Shown here: positions 8,892 to 17,302 of the stretch, in pieces
How positions within the stretch are numbered: the stretch's first letter is position 1
Layout of the letters: the number at the start of each line of letters is the position of its first letter
Notes under the pieces: model-generated
Told to the model about the DNA's origin: nothing
Databases searched by the model: none
The model's input: only the letters and a program-made list of their open reading frames with translations
Assembly (NCBI GenBank): GCA_964477265.1
Contig: CAYZDJ010000006.1
Location: 62,001 to 126,000 of the forward strand
Source: CAIVPM01 sp964477265
GTDB lineage: Bacteria > Bacteroidota > Bacteroidia > Chitinophagales > Chitinophagaceae
Direction: 5' to 3'
DNA length: 64,000 bases
Program-made: the position numbers and the translations under genes

Positions 8892-9034
8892 TTAACAGAA
8901 CACAGATATACACAGATGTTACAGATTTTTGTGCTGATACTTTACAAATATTGAAATGGAATAAATTAATTGCAAAATTTTTAAGCACCAAATAATCTGT
9001 GTTTATCCGTAAAATCTGTGTTATCTGTGTTCTA
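8892..9034. repeat. inverted pair of CACAGAT/ATCTGTG repeats
   Basis: The left arm (8892-8930) holds repeated ACACAGAT words. The right arm (8991-9034) holds the complementary ATCTGTGTT words. About 60 AT-rich bases lie between. It fills most of the gap between the divergent gamma-CA and alkA genes. I see no gene inside. Confidence 0.7.
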
Positions 9035-9108
9035 AATTCCTTTGTTTTGCCAAAGCCAAAATTTTATGGCAACTAATATTGAAATCTTCAAATTTCAAAT
9101 TTTCAAAA

Positions 9109-9711
9109 ATGATTTATAAATCTCACCTTGACAAAGACAAAAAATTAAGGCCATTATTATTGGAAAATGACTTTGAATTGGAGTTACAAAAGAATATTCC
9201 ACTAAAGCTAATGAGAAGCATATTGGGGCAACAGCTAAGCATAAAAGTAGCACAGGTTATTTACAATAGATTTCTTGCTTTGTATAACAACAAAGAACCA
9301 AAACCACAACAAGTAATTGACACGCCAAATGAAGTGCTGCGTGGCATTGGCTTAAGCAATGCTAAAGTGCAGTATGTAAAAAACGTTGCTGCATTTTGCA
9401 TTGAACATAAAATAAATGATAAGAAACTATCAGCACTTAACGATGAAGAAATTATTGAATTGCTTGTAGCCATTAAAGGTGTTGGCAAATGGACAGTTGA
9501 AATGCTACTGATGTTTGCATTGGGCAGAGAAGATGTTTTTAGTGTTGATGATTTAGGCATACAGCAAGCCATGACAAGATTGTATAACCTTGATGCAACT
9601 GATAAAAAAGCAATGAAATTGCAGATGCTTGAAATATCAACTAAATGGAAACCTTACAGAACCTATGCTTGCCTGCATTTGTGGGGTTGGAAAGACAATA
9701 CTCCAAAGTAA
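9109..9711 (+). CDS. alkA: DNA-3-methyladenine glycosylase, AlkA/HhH-GPD type
   Basis: Base-excision repair glycosylase of the helix-hairpin-helix GPD superfamily, 200 residues. The HhH motif is at LVAIKGVGKWTVEMLLMFAL (residues 119-138). The catalytic aspartate is Asp148 in VFSVDDLG, aligning with AlkA Asp238. The helix GQQLSIKVAQVI matches the usual GQQIS motif. It lacks the AlkA N-terminal TBP-like domain, as do many small bacterial members. An upstream TTG at 9079 would add ten residues encoded by repetitive AT-rich DNA, so the ATG at 9109 is preferred. It is convergent with the efflux operon, only 4 bases away. Confidence 0.9.
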   Translation: MIYKSHLDKDKKLRPLLLENDFELELQKNIPLKLMRSILGQQLSIKVAQVIYNRFLALYNNKEPKPQQVIDTPNEVLRGIGLSNAKVQYVKNVAAFCIEHKINDKKLSALNDEEIIELLVAIKGVGKWTVEMLLMFALGREDVFSVDDLGIQQAMTRLYNLDATDKKAMKLQMLEISTKWKPYRTYACLHLWGWKDNTPK

Positions 9712-9715
9712 GATT

Positions 9716-11128
9716 TTACTTCCAGCCACCACCCAAAGCCTTATAAATATTGGTAACAGCTATCAATTGATTTTTCTTGGCTTCAATCAATTCAAGCTTT
9801 GCAGAAAGAGCATCACGTTGCACAGTTAATACTTCTAAATAATTGGCACGAGCATATTGAAATAAATCTTTTGCTATTGAAATAGATTGTGTAAGCGTTT
9901 GTGCTTCTTTGGTTTTGGTTTCGTAAAATTTTGTCAGGTTACTAATATTACTCATTTCATTATACACTTCTACATAACTGTTTAAAACAGTTTTTTGATA
10001 ATCGTACAAAGCACTTAACTGACCTGCATTGGCATTGGCAAACTCGGCTTTAATAGCATTTCTGTTTATTAGTGGTGCAACCAATTCTCCAGCAAAATTA
10101 AAAGCCAAATTTTCAAAGGTTGGCAATACATATTTAGGCTTATAACCATTAAAACCCAACATTCCTGTAATACCAACACTTGGCAAAAATTCTGCTCTGG
10201 CAATATGCACATCTAGTTTTGCAATTTGCAATTCTAATTCGGCTTGCTTAATGTCTGGTCGGTTTTGCAACAGTTGAGAAGGAATACCTGTTTGCACCAT
10301 TTTGGGAATGGTATTTACAAAAGTATTTTTATCTCTTGCAATGGGTTGTGGAAACCTGCCTAACAAATAGTTTATTTTATTTTCTGATAAAGCAATTTTT
10401 TGCAACACATCAAATTGCTGGCTTTGTGAATTATATACCAAAGCTTCAAACTGTTTAACAGCAAGCTCTGTAGCAGCAGCATTTTCTTTTTGAATTTTTA
10501 AAACTTCCAATTGTTTTTTCTGAAGTTCTATAGCTTCTTTAATTACATCAAGTTGACTATCTAATGCCAATAACTCATAATAACTATTTGCAATTTCTGC
10601 AACAAGATTAGTAGCAATAAAATTTTTGCCTTCAATGCTTTTTAAATATTTAAGAACAGCTTGCTTCTTTGCATTGTGAAATTTATTCCACACATCAATT
10701 TCCCAGCCTGCCTTAAAACCTAAAAATATATCGCCAATTGGTTCTGGCACTTCTACATCATCAATAATTTTTGTTGAAGCATTACCTGCACCAGTAGCTG
10801 TATAACGTCCTGCTTTATCAAGCCCTAAACCTGCAACAGCACTGCCTTTGGGCAATAAATCAGCGTGTTTAATTCTTATGGTATTTTTTGCAATTTCAAT
10901 GTCTTGAGCATTGCTTAATAACTCAAAATTATTTTTAAGAGCAGTATCAATTAGTGTTGCTAAATACGGGTCATTAAAAAAGTCTTTCCATTTAATTGTA
11001 GCAGCATTTGCACTGTCTGTTGATTGGTTAAATGCAGTTGGTACTGCTTGCTTATTTTGCACTTCAATAACATTAGGTGCTTTACAAGCAGCTGCAAAAA
11101 CTATTGCTATAAAAATTAATTTTTTCAT
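9716..11128 (-). CDS. RND efflux outer-membrane factor lipoprotein (NodT/TolC family)
   Basis: Outer-membrane channel of a tripartite efflux pump, last gene of the adaptor-pump-OMF operon. From the ATG at 11126-11128 the protein starts MKKLIFIAIVFAAACKAP, a lipoprotein signal with the lipidated Cys after FAAA. Two OEP repeats follow, with the periplasmic coiled-coil motifs (LQNRPDIKQAELELQIAK in the second half) and a C-terminal YKALGGGW typical of NodT-type factors. About 470 residues. A longer reading (start 11173) would be encoded by an inverted repeat and is rejected. Confidence 0.93.
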   Translation of the reverse strand: MKKLIFIAIVFAAACKAPNVIEVQNKQAVPTAFNQSTDSANAATIKWKDFFNDPYLATLIDTALKNNFELLSNAQDIEIAKNTIRIKHADLLPKGSAVAGLGLDKAGRYTATGAGNASTKIIDDVEVPEPIGDIFLGFKAGWEIDVWNKFHNAKKQAVLKYLKSIEGKNFIATNLVAEIANSYYELLALDSQLDVIKEAIELQKKQLEVLKIQKENAAATELAVKQFEALVYNSQSQQFDVLQKIALSENKINYLLGRFPQPIARDKNTFVNTIPKMVQTGIPSQLLQNRPDIKQAELELQIAKLDVHIARAEFLPSVGITGMLGFNGYKPKYVLPTFENLAFNFAGELVAPLINRNAIKAEFANANAGQLSALYDYQKTVLNSYVEVYNEMSNISNLTKFYETKTKEAQTLTQSISIAKDLFQYARANYLEVLTVQRDALSAKLELIEAKKNQLIAVTNIYKALGGGWK

Positions 11129-11135
11129 ATTTATT

Positions 11136-11243
11136 TTTTCACGCAACGAAACAAAGATTGCAACGAACGCCACGTTTTTTTACTTTTATATAATTCACAC
11201 AAACCTTTGCTAACGTGGTTTTCGTTGCATCGTTGCGTGAAAA
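11136..11243. repeat. inverted repeat of CACGCAACGA words between pump and OMF genes
   Basis: The left arm starts TTTTCACGCAACGA and ends GCCACGT (11136-11175). The right arm (11213-11243) reads ACGTGG...TCGTTGCGTGAAAA, closely complementary. About 37 AT-rich bases separate them. The element fills the intergenic gap of an otherwise tight operon and could form a long cruciform or an RNA hairpin in the transcript. Confidence 0.75.
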
Positions 11244-11246
11244 CTA

Positions 11247-14200
11247 TTATTCAATTTCTTCTGTTAATGGATTTTCTTCTTCGTTTTCTACTAATGGATG
11301 TTTCTCACTGATTTTTGCAAAGAAGTAATACAAGCCGGGCACTACTAACACGCCAAACACAGTTCCAAAAATCATCCCACCTGCAGCAGCAGTACCAATA
11401 GTTCTGTTACCAATAGCACCAGGACCTGTGGCAAAAACAAGTGGAATTAATCCTGCAACAAATGCAAATGATGTCATTAAAATTGGGCGTAGCCTTGCAC
11501 TTGCACCATCAACAGCAGCTTGAAAAGCAGACGTGCCTGTGCTATGTCTTTGGGCTGCAAACTCTACAATTAATACAGCGTTCTTACCCAAAATCCCTAT
11601 CAGCATTACCATTGCAATTTGTGCATAGATATTGTTTTCAAGTCCCATTACTTTTAATAAAAAGAATGCCCCAAAAATGCCCACAGGCAATGATAATAAT
11701 ATTGGTAAAGGCAACACGAAGCTTTCGTATTGTGCCGATAGAACTAAATACACAAACACTAATGAAATAAGGAAAATATAAATGGCTTGATTACCCTGAC
11801 GAGATTCATCTAACGAAATACCACTCCACTCAAAACCAAAACCTTTTGGCAAAGTTTTATCAGCAACTTCTGTTACTGTATTCATTGCTGTGCCACTGCT
11901 GTAGCCTTTTGCTGGCCCACCATTTACTTCTGATGAATTGAATAAATTATGCCTTGTGATTTCACTTAAGCCAAACACTTTTTCAAAACGCATAAAAGCA
12001 CTGTAAGGAACCATTTCACCTTTTTCGTTTTTGGTGTATAGTTTTAAAATGTCTTCTGGTGTTACTCTATATTGTGGTAAGGCTTGCACCATTACTTTAT
12101 ACTGCCTGTCATACTTAATAAAATTAGTTTCGTAGTTACTCCCAATAAGCGTAGAAAGATTATCTAATGCATTGCCAATAGTTACTCCTTTTGCTTCTGC
12201 TTTATCATTATCAACGACTAATAAATATTGTGGAAAACTGGCACTATAAAAAGTAAATACATTGCTTAATTCTTTACGTTTACTTAATGCAGAAACAAAA
12301 TCTTTTGTTACTGTTTCCATTAATTTATAATCGCCCGTACCAACTTTATCAACCACACGCAACTCAAAGCCACCAGCAGCTCCATAGCCTGGCACAGCAG
12401 GTGGTGGAAAGAATTCTATGTTAGCACCTTTTATGTTTTTTGCTTTTTCTTCAAGCTCTTTCAACACTTCTTGCAATGAACGTTTTCGCTCACTCCAATC
12501 TTTTAAATTAATCAAACAACTACCACTATTAGCACCAGTTCCTTCACTTAAAATTTCGTAGCCAGCCATTGAAGAAACAGATTTAATTTCTGGAATAGTT
12601 GCAGCTACTTTTTGTAACTCATTTGCCACTTCATCTGTACGCTCTAACGTAGAGCCTGGTGGCGTAAGAATGATAGCATAAAACAAGCCTTGGTCTTCAT
12701 TTGGAATAAAACCAGAAGGTACAGAATTGCTAATGCCCCAAGTGCCAATGCAAAAACCAATTAACACCACAAATGTTATTACACGCCTGTGAACAATAAT
12801 GCTTACGAGCTTTTTGTATCTATCATTCAACCTGCTAAACCAGTTATTGAATGCAGTTAAAAATTTGTTTAAAATATTTTTACTCTTTGGTTTGCCGTGA
12901 GTATTCTTTAAAATCATTGCACACAATGCAGGTGTAAATGTTAAAGCCACAATTCCTGAAAGTATAATGGCAGTAGCCATTGTAACGGAAAACTGTCTAT
13001 AAAAAATTCCAACAGGGCCACTCATAAACGCAACAGGAATAAATACTGCAGCCATTACCAATGTAATAGCTACAATGGCTCCACTAATTTCTTTCATTGC
13101 AAGTTTTGTTGCTTCTAATGGACTGCAATGATGTTGTTCCATTTGTGCGTGAACAGCTTCTACCACAACAATTGCATCATCTACCACAATACCAATTGCC
13201 AACACCAATGCAAAGAGTGTGATAAGGTTTAGCGTAATACCAAATAATTGCATAAAGAAAAATGCCCCCACTAAAGACACAGGCACTGCCAATGCTGGAA
13301 TTAATGTAGAACGCCAATCGGCAAGGAAAAGAAATACCACTAGTGAAACTAATAAAAAAGCTTCTACCAAAGTGTGTAATACTTTTTCAATGGAAGCATC
13401 TAAGAAAGTAGAAACATCATATCCAATTTGGTAATCCATTCCTTTGGGGAATGAAGATTTTTTAATCTCTTCTAACTTTTCTTTTATCTTTTTAATCACT
13501 TCACTTGCATTGCTACCATACGATTGCTTGATAACAATTGCAGCACTTGGCTTGCCATTTAACTTGGAATATAAATCGTAATAGGCATTGCCAAACTCAA
13601 CAGTAGCAACATCTTTAAGGCGTAGCATTTGTGTGCCATCACTTTTGATGATGATGTTTTCGTAGTCTTCTTTTTTAGTGAAACGACCACTGTATTTTAA
13701 TACATATTCAAAAGCCTGCGATTGCTTGCCACTGGCTTCACCCAAACGCCCTGGCGATGCTTCTAAACTTTGTTCACCTAAAGCTTTCATTACTTCGTCT
13801 GCTGAAATTTTATAAGCAAACATTCTGTCTGGCTTTAACCAAACACGCATACTATATTCTCTATCGCCCAACACATCTGCAAAACCAACACCATCCACTT
13901 TCTTGATTTCAGAAAGCATATTAATATCGGCAAAATTGTATAAGAAGTTTACATCAAGGCTTGGGTCATTGCTGTATACATTTACATACATCAACATATT
14001 ACTTTCTTCACGAGTAATCTTTACACCTTCACGCACTACAATGGGTGGCAATTTGTTTACCACAGCAGCAACTCTGTTTTGCACTTGCACACTTGCAATG
14101 TTGGGGTCTGTGCCTAATTCAAACACAACCTGAATGCTGCAAGCACCATCATTACCAGCATCACTATCCATATATTTTAAACCAGGAATGCCATTTAATG

Positions 14201-14402
14201 CACGTTCTAATGGAATTACTACACTCTTAATCATCAACTCACCATTGGCACCAGGATACTCGGCATTGATATTTACTTTTGGTGGCGATATAGATGGGAA
14301 CTGCGTTACAGGCAATTTGATTAATGCCAGCACGCCTAAAAAAACTATGATTAATGAAACGACTATTGAGAGAACTGGTCGTTGTATGAATTTACTGAAC
14401 AT
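11247..14402 (-). CDS. RND efflux inner-membrane pump, HAE-1 (AcrB) type
   Basis: Proton-driven drug/toxin exporter of 1051 residues, the normal AcrB length. Two repeats of six membrane helices flank large periplasmic loops. The proton-relay aspartates are visible in GIVVDDAIVVVEAV (TM4), and the partner lysine in GKNAVLIVEFA (TM10). The N-terminus MFSKFIQRPVLSIVVSLIIV is typical of the family and fixes the start. It lies between the adaptor and the outer-membrane factor genes. The presence of both aspartates and of paired pore-domain motifs favours hydrophobe/amphiphile export over heavy-metal export. Confidence 0.95.
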   Translation of the reverse strand: MFSKFIQRPVLSIVVSLIIVFLGVLALIKLPVTQFPSISPPKVNINAEYPGANGELMIKSVVIPLERALNGIPGLKYMDSDAGNDGACSIQVVFELGTDPNIASVQVQNRVAAVVNKLPPIVVREGVKITREESNMLMYVNVYSNDPSLDVNFLYNFADINMLSEIKKVDGVGFADVLGDREYSMRVWLKPDRMFAYKISADEVMKALGEQSLEASPGRLGEASGKQSQAFEYVLKYSGRFTKKEDYENIIIKSDGTQMLRLKDVATVEFGNAYYDLYSKLNGKPSAAIVIKQSYGSNASEVIKKIKEKLEEIKKSSFPKGMDYQIGYDVSTFLDASIEKVLHTLVEAFLLVSLVVFLFLADWRSTLIPALAVPVSLVGAFFFMQLFGITLNLITLFALVLAIGIVVDDAIVVVEAVHAQMEQHHCSPLEATKLAMKEISGAIVAITLVMAAVFIPVAFMSGPVGIFYRQFSVTMATAIILSGIVALTFTPALCAMILKNTHGKPKSKNILNKFLTAFNNWFSRLNDRYKKLVSIIVHRRVITFVVLIGFCIGTWGISNSVPSGFIPNEDQGLFYAIILTPPGSTLERTDEVANELQKVAATIPEIKSVSSMAGYEILSEGTGANSGSCLINLKDWSERKRSLQEVLKELEEKAKNIKGANIEFFPPPAVPGYGAAGGFELRVVDKVGTGDYKLMETVTKDFVSALSKRKELSNVFTFYSASFPQYLLVVDNDKAEAKGVTIGNALDNLSTLIGSNYETNFIKYDRQYKVMVQALPQYRVTPEDILKLYTKNEKGEMVPYSAFMRFEKVFGLSEITRHNLFNSSEVNGGPAKGYSSGTAMNTVTEVADKTLPKGFGFEWSGISLDESRQGNQAIYIFLISLVFVYLVLSAQYESFVLPLPILLSLPVGIFGAFFLLKVMGLENNIYAQIAMVMLIGILGKNAVLIVEFAAQRHSTGTSAFQAAVDGASARLRPILMTSFAFVAGLIPLVFATGPGAIGNRTIGTAAAGGMIFGTVFGVLVVPGLYYFFAKISEKHPLVENEEENPLTEEIE

Positions 14403-14413
14403 CTGTAATTGTG

Positions 14414-14535
14414 ATTGTATTGATTAAAATGATGACGCTGAAAACCTATTGTAATGATTGAATAATTTTATGATTGGATATTACAGCCAAGTGTAGGTAT
14501 AATCAGTGTTTTCATTCAAATCATTTCAATCAGCG
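14414..14535. repeat. inverted AATCATTnnAATC repeat pair at adaptor/pump junction (no gene inside)
   Basis: The left arm (14414-14440) contains GATTAAAATGAT...CGCTG. The right arm (14513-14535) contains ATCATTTCAATCAGCG, the near-complement (11 of 12 bases for the core). About 70 AT-rich bases without a gene lie between. The same arms enclose a GxxExxY gene at the equivalent junction of the second RND operon (62.67-63.18 kb). Confidence 0.7.
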
Positions 14536-14537
14536 AT

Positions 14538-15617
14538 TTATTGTTTTATTAATTGTAGATTGCTAATTACTGTTTTTGGTTCTATAAAAGTTGCTTCTAC
14601 TTTTTCATCTTCTTTAGCAGTTTGCAAGCCATCTAATAGTATTTTATCTGTTGCTTCTAATCCTTTATCTATGATGTACAGGTTAGATAGTTTTTGTTTG
14701 ATAATGATGTTGCGAGACTTTAGTTTATTGTCTTTGTCCAACACATATACATAAATTTTATCCTGCAATTCGTAAGTACATTTTTGTGGAATAATTAACG
14801 CATTTTTTAAAGGAAGCGTTAAACGAACTTTACCAGTTTCGCCGTGCTTTAACAAAGCATCAGGGTTAGGGAATTTTGCACGAAAAGCGATGTTGCCAGT
14901 TTCGTTGTCAAACTCTCCTTCTATGGTTTCCACTTCTCCTTTATACTTGTGTATATCGCCATTGGCGAGTATTAAACTTACTTTCTGATGTTCATCGTTT
15001 TTGTTGTTTTTAAAATCTAAATATTCGGTTTCAGATAAATTAAAATAAGCGAATACATTTTTATTATTGCTTAATGTTGTAAGCAATCCACCTTCATCAA
15101 TAAGGCTACCTTGTTTAAATTTTATTCTGTCAATAATACCATCATAAGGTGCTTTTATTTTTGTAAACGATAAATCCAGTTCGGCTTTTGAAACTTCGGC
15201 TTTTTGCAAGTCAAGCTTGGCTTGTGCTACAGCCAATTCTTGTTTTGAAATAATATTTTTATCAGCCAAATTTTTTGTGTTTGCCAATTCAATTTCAGCA
15301 GCTTTCATTTCGGCTTTTTGTTTTAGCAATTCGGCTTCATACATTTTTGGCATAATGCTAAACAACACTTGCCCTGCACTTACATAACGTCCTTCATCTA
15401 CATTTATACTTTCTAAATAGCCTTTGACCTGAGCCCTTATTTCTATGTTTTGTATAGATTGTATTTGAGCAATATAATCCTTTGTAACAGTTGTGTCCAT
15501 TACAATAGGGCTGGTAACTGTGTACTTACCTTCTTCTGTTTTTTCTTCTTTTTTTTCTTTACAAGAAAATAAACCCACAATAGCTATAAGGCTAAGTATT
15601 AAAATTTTTTTATACAT
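14538..15617 (-). CDS. RND efflux periplasmic adaptor lipoprotein (AcrA/HlyD family)
   Basis: Membrane-fusion protein linking the pump to the outer-membrane factor, 359 residues. It starts with a lipoprotein signal (MYKKILILSLIAIVGLFSC). A biotinyl/lipoyl half-motif (VKGYLESINVDEGRYVSAG), a coiled-coil hairpin (about residues 95-150, AELLKQKAEMKAAEIELANT) and the second lipoyl half (SFTKIKAPYDGIIDRIKFKQG) follow, then beta-barrel and membrane-proximal domains. First gene of the operon; the pump gene follows after 135 bases of inverted repeat. Confidence 0.93.
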   Translation of the reverse strand: MYKKILILSLIAIVGLFSCKEKKEEKTEEGKYTVTSPIVMDTTVTKDYIAQIQSIQNIEIRAQVKGYLESINVDEGRYVSAGQVLFSIMPKMYEAELLKQKAEMKAAEIELANTKNLADKNIISKQELAVAQAKLDLQKAEVSKAELDLSFTKIKAPYDGIIDRIKFKQGSLIDEGGLLTTLSNNKNVFAYFNLSETEYLDFKNNKNDEHQKVSLILANGDIHKYKGEVETIEGEFDNETGNIAFRAKFPNPDALLKHGETGKVRLTLPLKNALIIPQKCTYELQDKIYVYVLDKDNKLKSRNIIIKQKLSNLYIIDKGLEATDKILLDGLQTAKEDEKVEATFIEPKTVISNLQLIKQ

Positions 15618-15946
15618 TCTGGTTAAAATTATTTTTGTGAAACTTAGTTATTGAATACTTATTATGATTAGGTTGTTTAAAATTATTTCAACCACAGAGG
15701 TAACAAAGCATTACATAGAGAAAACAGAGATATATCATAAATGCTCAGTTATCTCTGTGTGTTTTTTAACTCAGTGACTACTGTAGTAAAATCTCTAATT
15801 CGTTTACTTTAAACATATAAATTTTAAACAACTTCGATATTAAAATACACTAAACAATGCAATAATGAAAGCCACTTACATGACACTGTAAGCATTAAGC
15901 AAGCATTAAAATAAAATTGAAAAAGTGTGGCTGTTAAAGCCCATTT
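15618..15946. other. 329-base intergenic region upstream of the efflux operon
   Basis: AT-rich, with no open reading frame I can support. It holds an inverted CACAGA-type repeat (15689-15778) and presumably the efflux operon promoter, although I found no perfect TAnnTTTG box on the operon strand. A weak hairpin (GGCT/AGCC) followed by T5 near 15920-15940 may end the His-rich gene transcript. Confidence 0.4.
15689..15778. repeat. inverted CACAGAG/CTCTGTG repeat pair
   Basis: The left arm (about 15691-15732) contains ACCACAGAGG and AAAACAGAGATA. The right arm (about 15747-15776) contains TTATCTCTGTGTGTTTT. Same word family as 8.89-9.03, 21.61-21.69 and 49.35-49.40 kb. Confidence 0.65.
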
Positions 15947-16333
15947 TTATGCCTTTGGAGGCGGAGGAGTGATGTCGTAAACTATATTTTCCAGATGTGC
16001 ATCTTTAGCTGAAGCATACTGGCTTTTTGTTACTTGTTCTTTTAATACAAAACAAGTGGTTGCAGGCGTGTGTTTGTATAAAACATATTGCTGTATTTTA
16101 AACAAAGAAGAATGCGAGTTTTTGTGATGATTGTGACTGCCATGCTGATGGTGTTCAGGAAAAAAATTAACCTTGTTTAATATTATTTCAGCAATGTATT
16201 CATTCACAGAATTAATAACGTTCTGGTCATTTGTAATAGCATGAAAATCCTGAGCAAATAAGCCTGTGTTTAGTATTTGTAGTGAAACTACCAATACAAT
16301 AATTTTTTTAATATGTTGCAATAATTTTTTCAT
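15947..16333 (-). CDS. small exported His-rich protein
   Basis: 128 residues. A signal peptide (MKKLLQHIKKIIVLVVSLQILNTGLFAQ, cut here into its two halves MKKLLQHIKK and IIVLVVSLQILNTGLFAQ) is followed by a short mature domain. This contains a His cluster (residues about 60-75, EHHQHGSHNHHKNSH) and ends in PPPPKA. I recognise no family. The His cluster suggests binding of Zn, Cu or Ni in the periplasm. The gene lies just upstream of, and on the same strand as, the RND efflux operon, so a role in metal sensing or buffering for that pump is possible but is inference only. A TACTTTTG box lies about 12-19 bases upstream of the ATG. Confidence 0.65.
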   Translation of the reverse strand: MKKLLQHIKKIIVLVVSLQILNTGLFAQDFHAITNDQNVINSVNEYIAEIILNKVNFFPEHHQHGSHNHHKNSHSSLFKIQQYVLYKHTPATTCFVLKEQVTKSQYASAKDAHLENIVYDITPPPPKA

Positions 16334-16344
16334 GCGAAACCCTG

Positions 16345-16352
16345 CAAAAGTA
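16345..16352 (-). promoter_or_regulatory. putative -7 promoter box for the His-rich gene
   Basis: TACTTTTG on the minus strand matches TAnnTTTG. The inferred transcript would begin only about 5 bases before the ATG, which makes the assignment tentative. Confidence 0.35.
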
Positions 16353-16443
16353 GCCTTTTGAACTCTTTGCCTAATAATCTTAATAATTTTTTAAGACTAT
16401 ATTAAACTTATGTTTACTTGCACTTGAACAGCTCTAAAATAAA

Positions 16444-16468
16444 AAAGCTCTATTAATAATAGAGCTTT
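16444..16468 (-). terminator. terminator of the DUF4270/OMP/lipoprotein transcript
   Basis: AAAGCTCTATTA and its reverse complement form a 10-12 bp stem with a tiny loop, followed on the minus strand by T6. It lies 22 bases after the stop of the 16491-17267 gene. Confidence 0.75.
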
Positions 16469-16490
16469 AAAGAATAGTATTTAACGTCAA

Positions 16491-17267
16491 CTAAAAGTTA
16501 ATATTAAAATTATAATCAACACCTTTAAGTGTTTCGCCTAATGTTAATTCCTTTGAAATTATAACTACTTTTTTATCGCTTGAAATAGCCGCAGTTTTAT
16601 TGTCAATAGAAGTTAATGGCTTAGGTAGATTAATGGTCAATTTCATATTCATTTTCATCATACCAAGCAACTCCTTTGGTATATCATCTATAACGTCATT
16701 CTTTTTGTCTGCATTGTTATTTACTTTTGCTTTACAGCTAATGCTGTTATCTGTTAAAACATATGACAAACTTCCTATTGGCAACTCATCTTTTTCTCTT
16801 TGATCAATTGGCGGTGCATCTTTCATTTTCGACATTATTCTATCAATAACATCAAACATATTTACGCCACCATTTTGGCTATGCATTACATTTTGCAATG
16901 TGGCAAATTCATTTTTACTGGCAAATGGAAACTTCATTTCTACAAATGCTACAGCATTTTCTTCATCTACTTTTATATGGCATATCCCTTTTCCATACAC
17001 TTTCTTTTCTTCTGCACTTAGCTCAGATGCAGTATCTACAATACTTTTATAAGAAAAAGACGAGTCCATTTTTTCTTTTTTCTTCTTCGATGACTGGCCT
17101 CCACCACCTATCATATCTTGCATTATTTTAATGCCCTTTGCCATATCCATTTTTACTTCATAGGTACCACTTCCATCATTGTTTAAAGTAATGTTTTCAA
17201 AAATATCAAGGCAACTGGTTAAGCTTAATGTTGCAAAACCAAGCAAGACTAATAACAATTTTTTCAT
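16491..17267 (-). CDS. putative lipoprotein of unknown function
   Basis: 258 residues with a lipoprotein signal (MKKLLLVLLGFATLSLTSC), so it is probably anchored in the outer or inner membrane facing the periplasm. The mature part begins LDIFENITLNNDGSGTYEV and includes a Gly/Lys-rich segment (GGGGQSSKKKKEK). A beta-rich C-terminal half ends DYNFNINF. The opening resembles lipoproteins described only as hypothetical in Bacteroidota; I assign no function. It is preceded by the outer-membrane protein gene on the same strand (35 bases) and followed by a terminator. Confidence 0.75.
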   Translation of the reverse strand: MKKLLLVLLGFATLSLTSCLDIFENITLNNDGSGTYEVKMDMAKGIKIMQDMIGGGGQSSKKKKEKMDSSFSYKSIVDTASELSAEEKKVYGKGICHIKVDEENAVAFVEMKFPFASKNEFATLQNVMHSQNGGVNMFDVIDRIMSKMKDAPPIDQREKDELPIGSLSYVLTDNSISCKAKVNNNADKKNDVIDDIPKELLGMMKMNMKLTINLPKPLTSIDNKTAAISSDKKVVIISKELTLGETLKGVDYNFNINF

Positions 17268-17302
17268 AAATAAGTTTTATGCTAAATAAAACGAAAACTC
17301 AT

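Noticed and set aside
11129..11173. Longer start for the outer-membrane factor
   Set aside because: The added residues are encoded by the inverted CACGCAACGA element, and would bury a clear lipoprotein signal.
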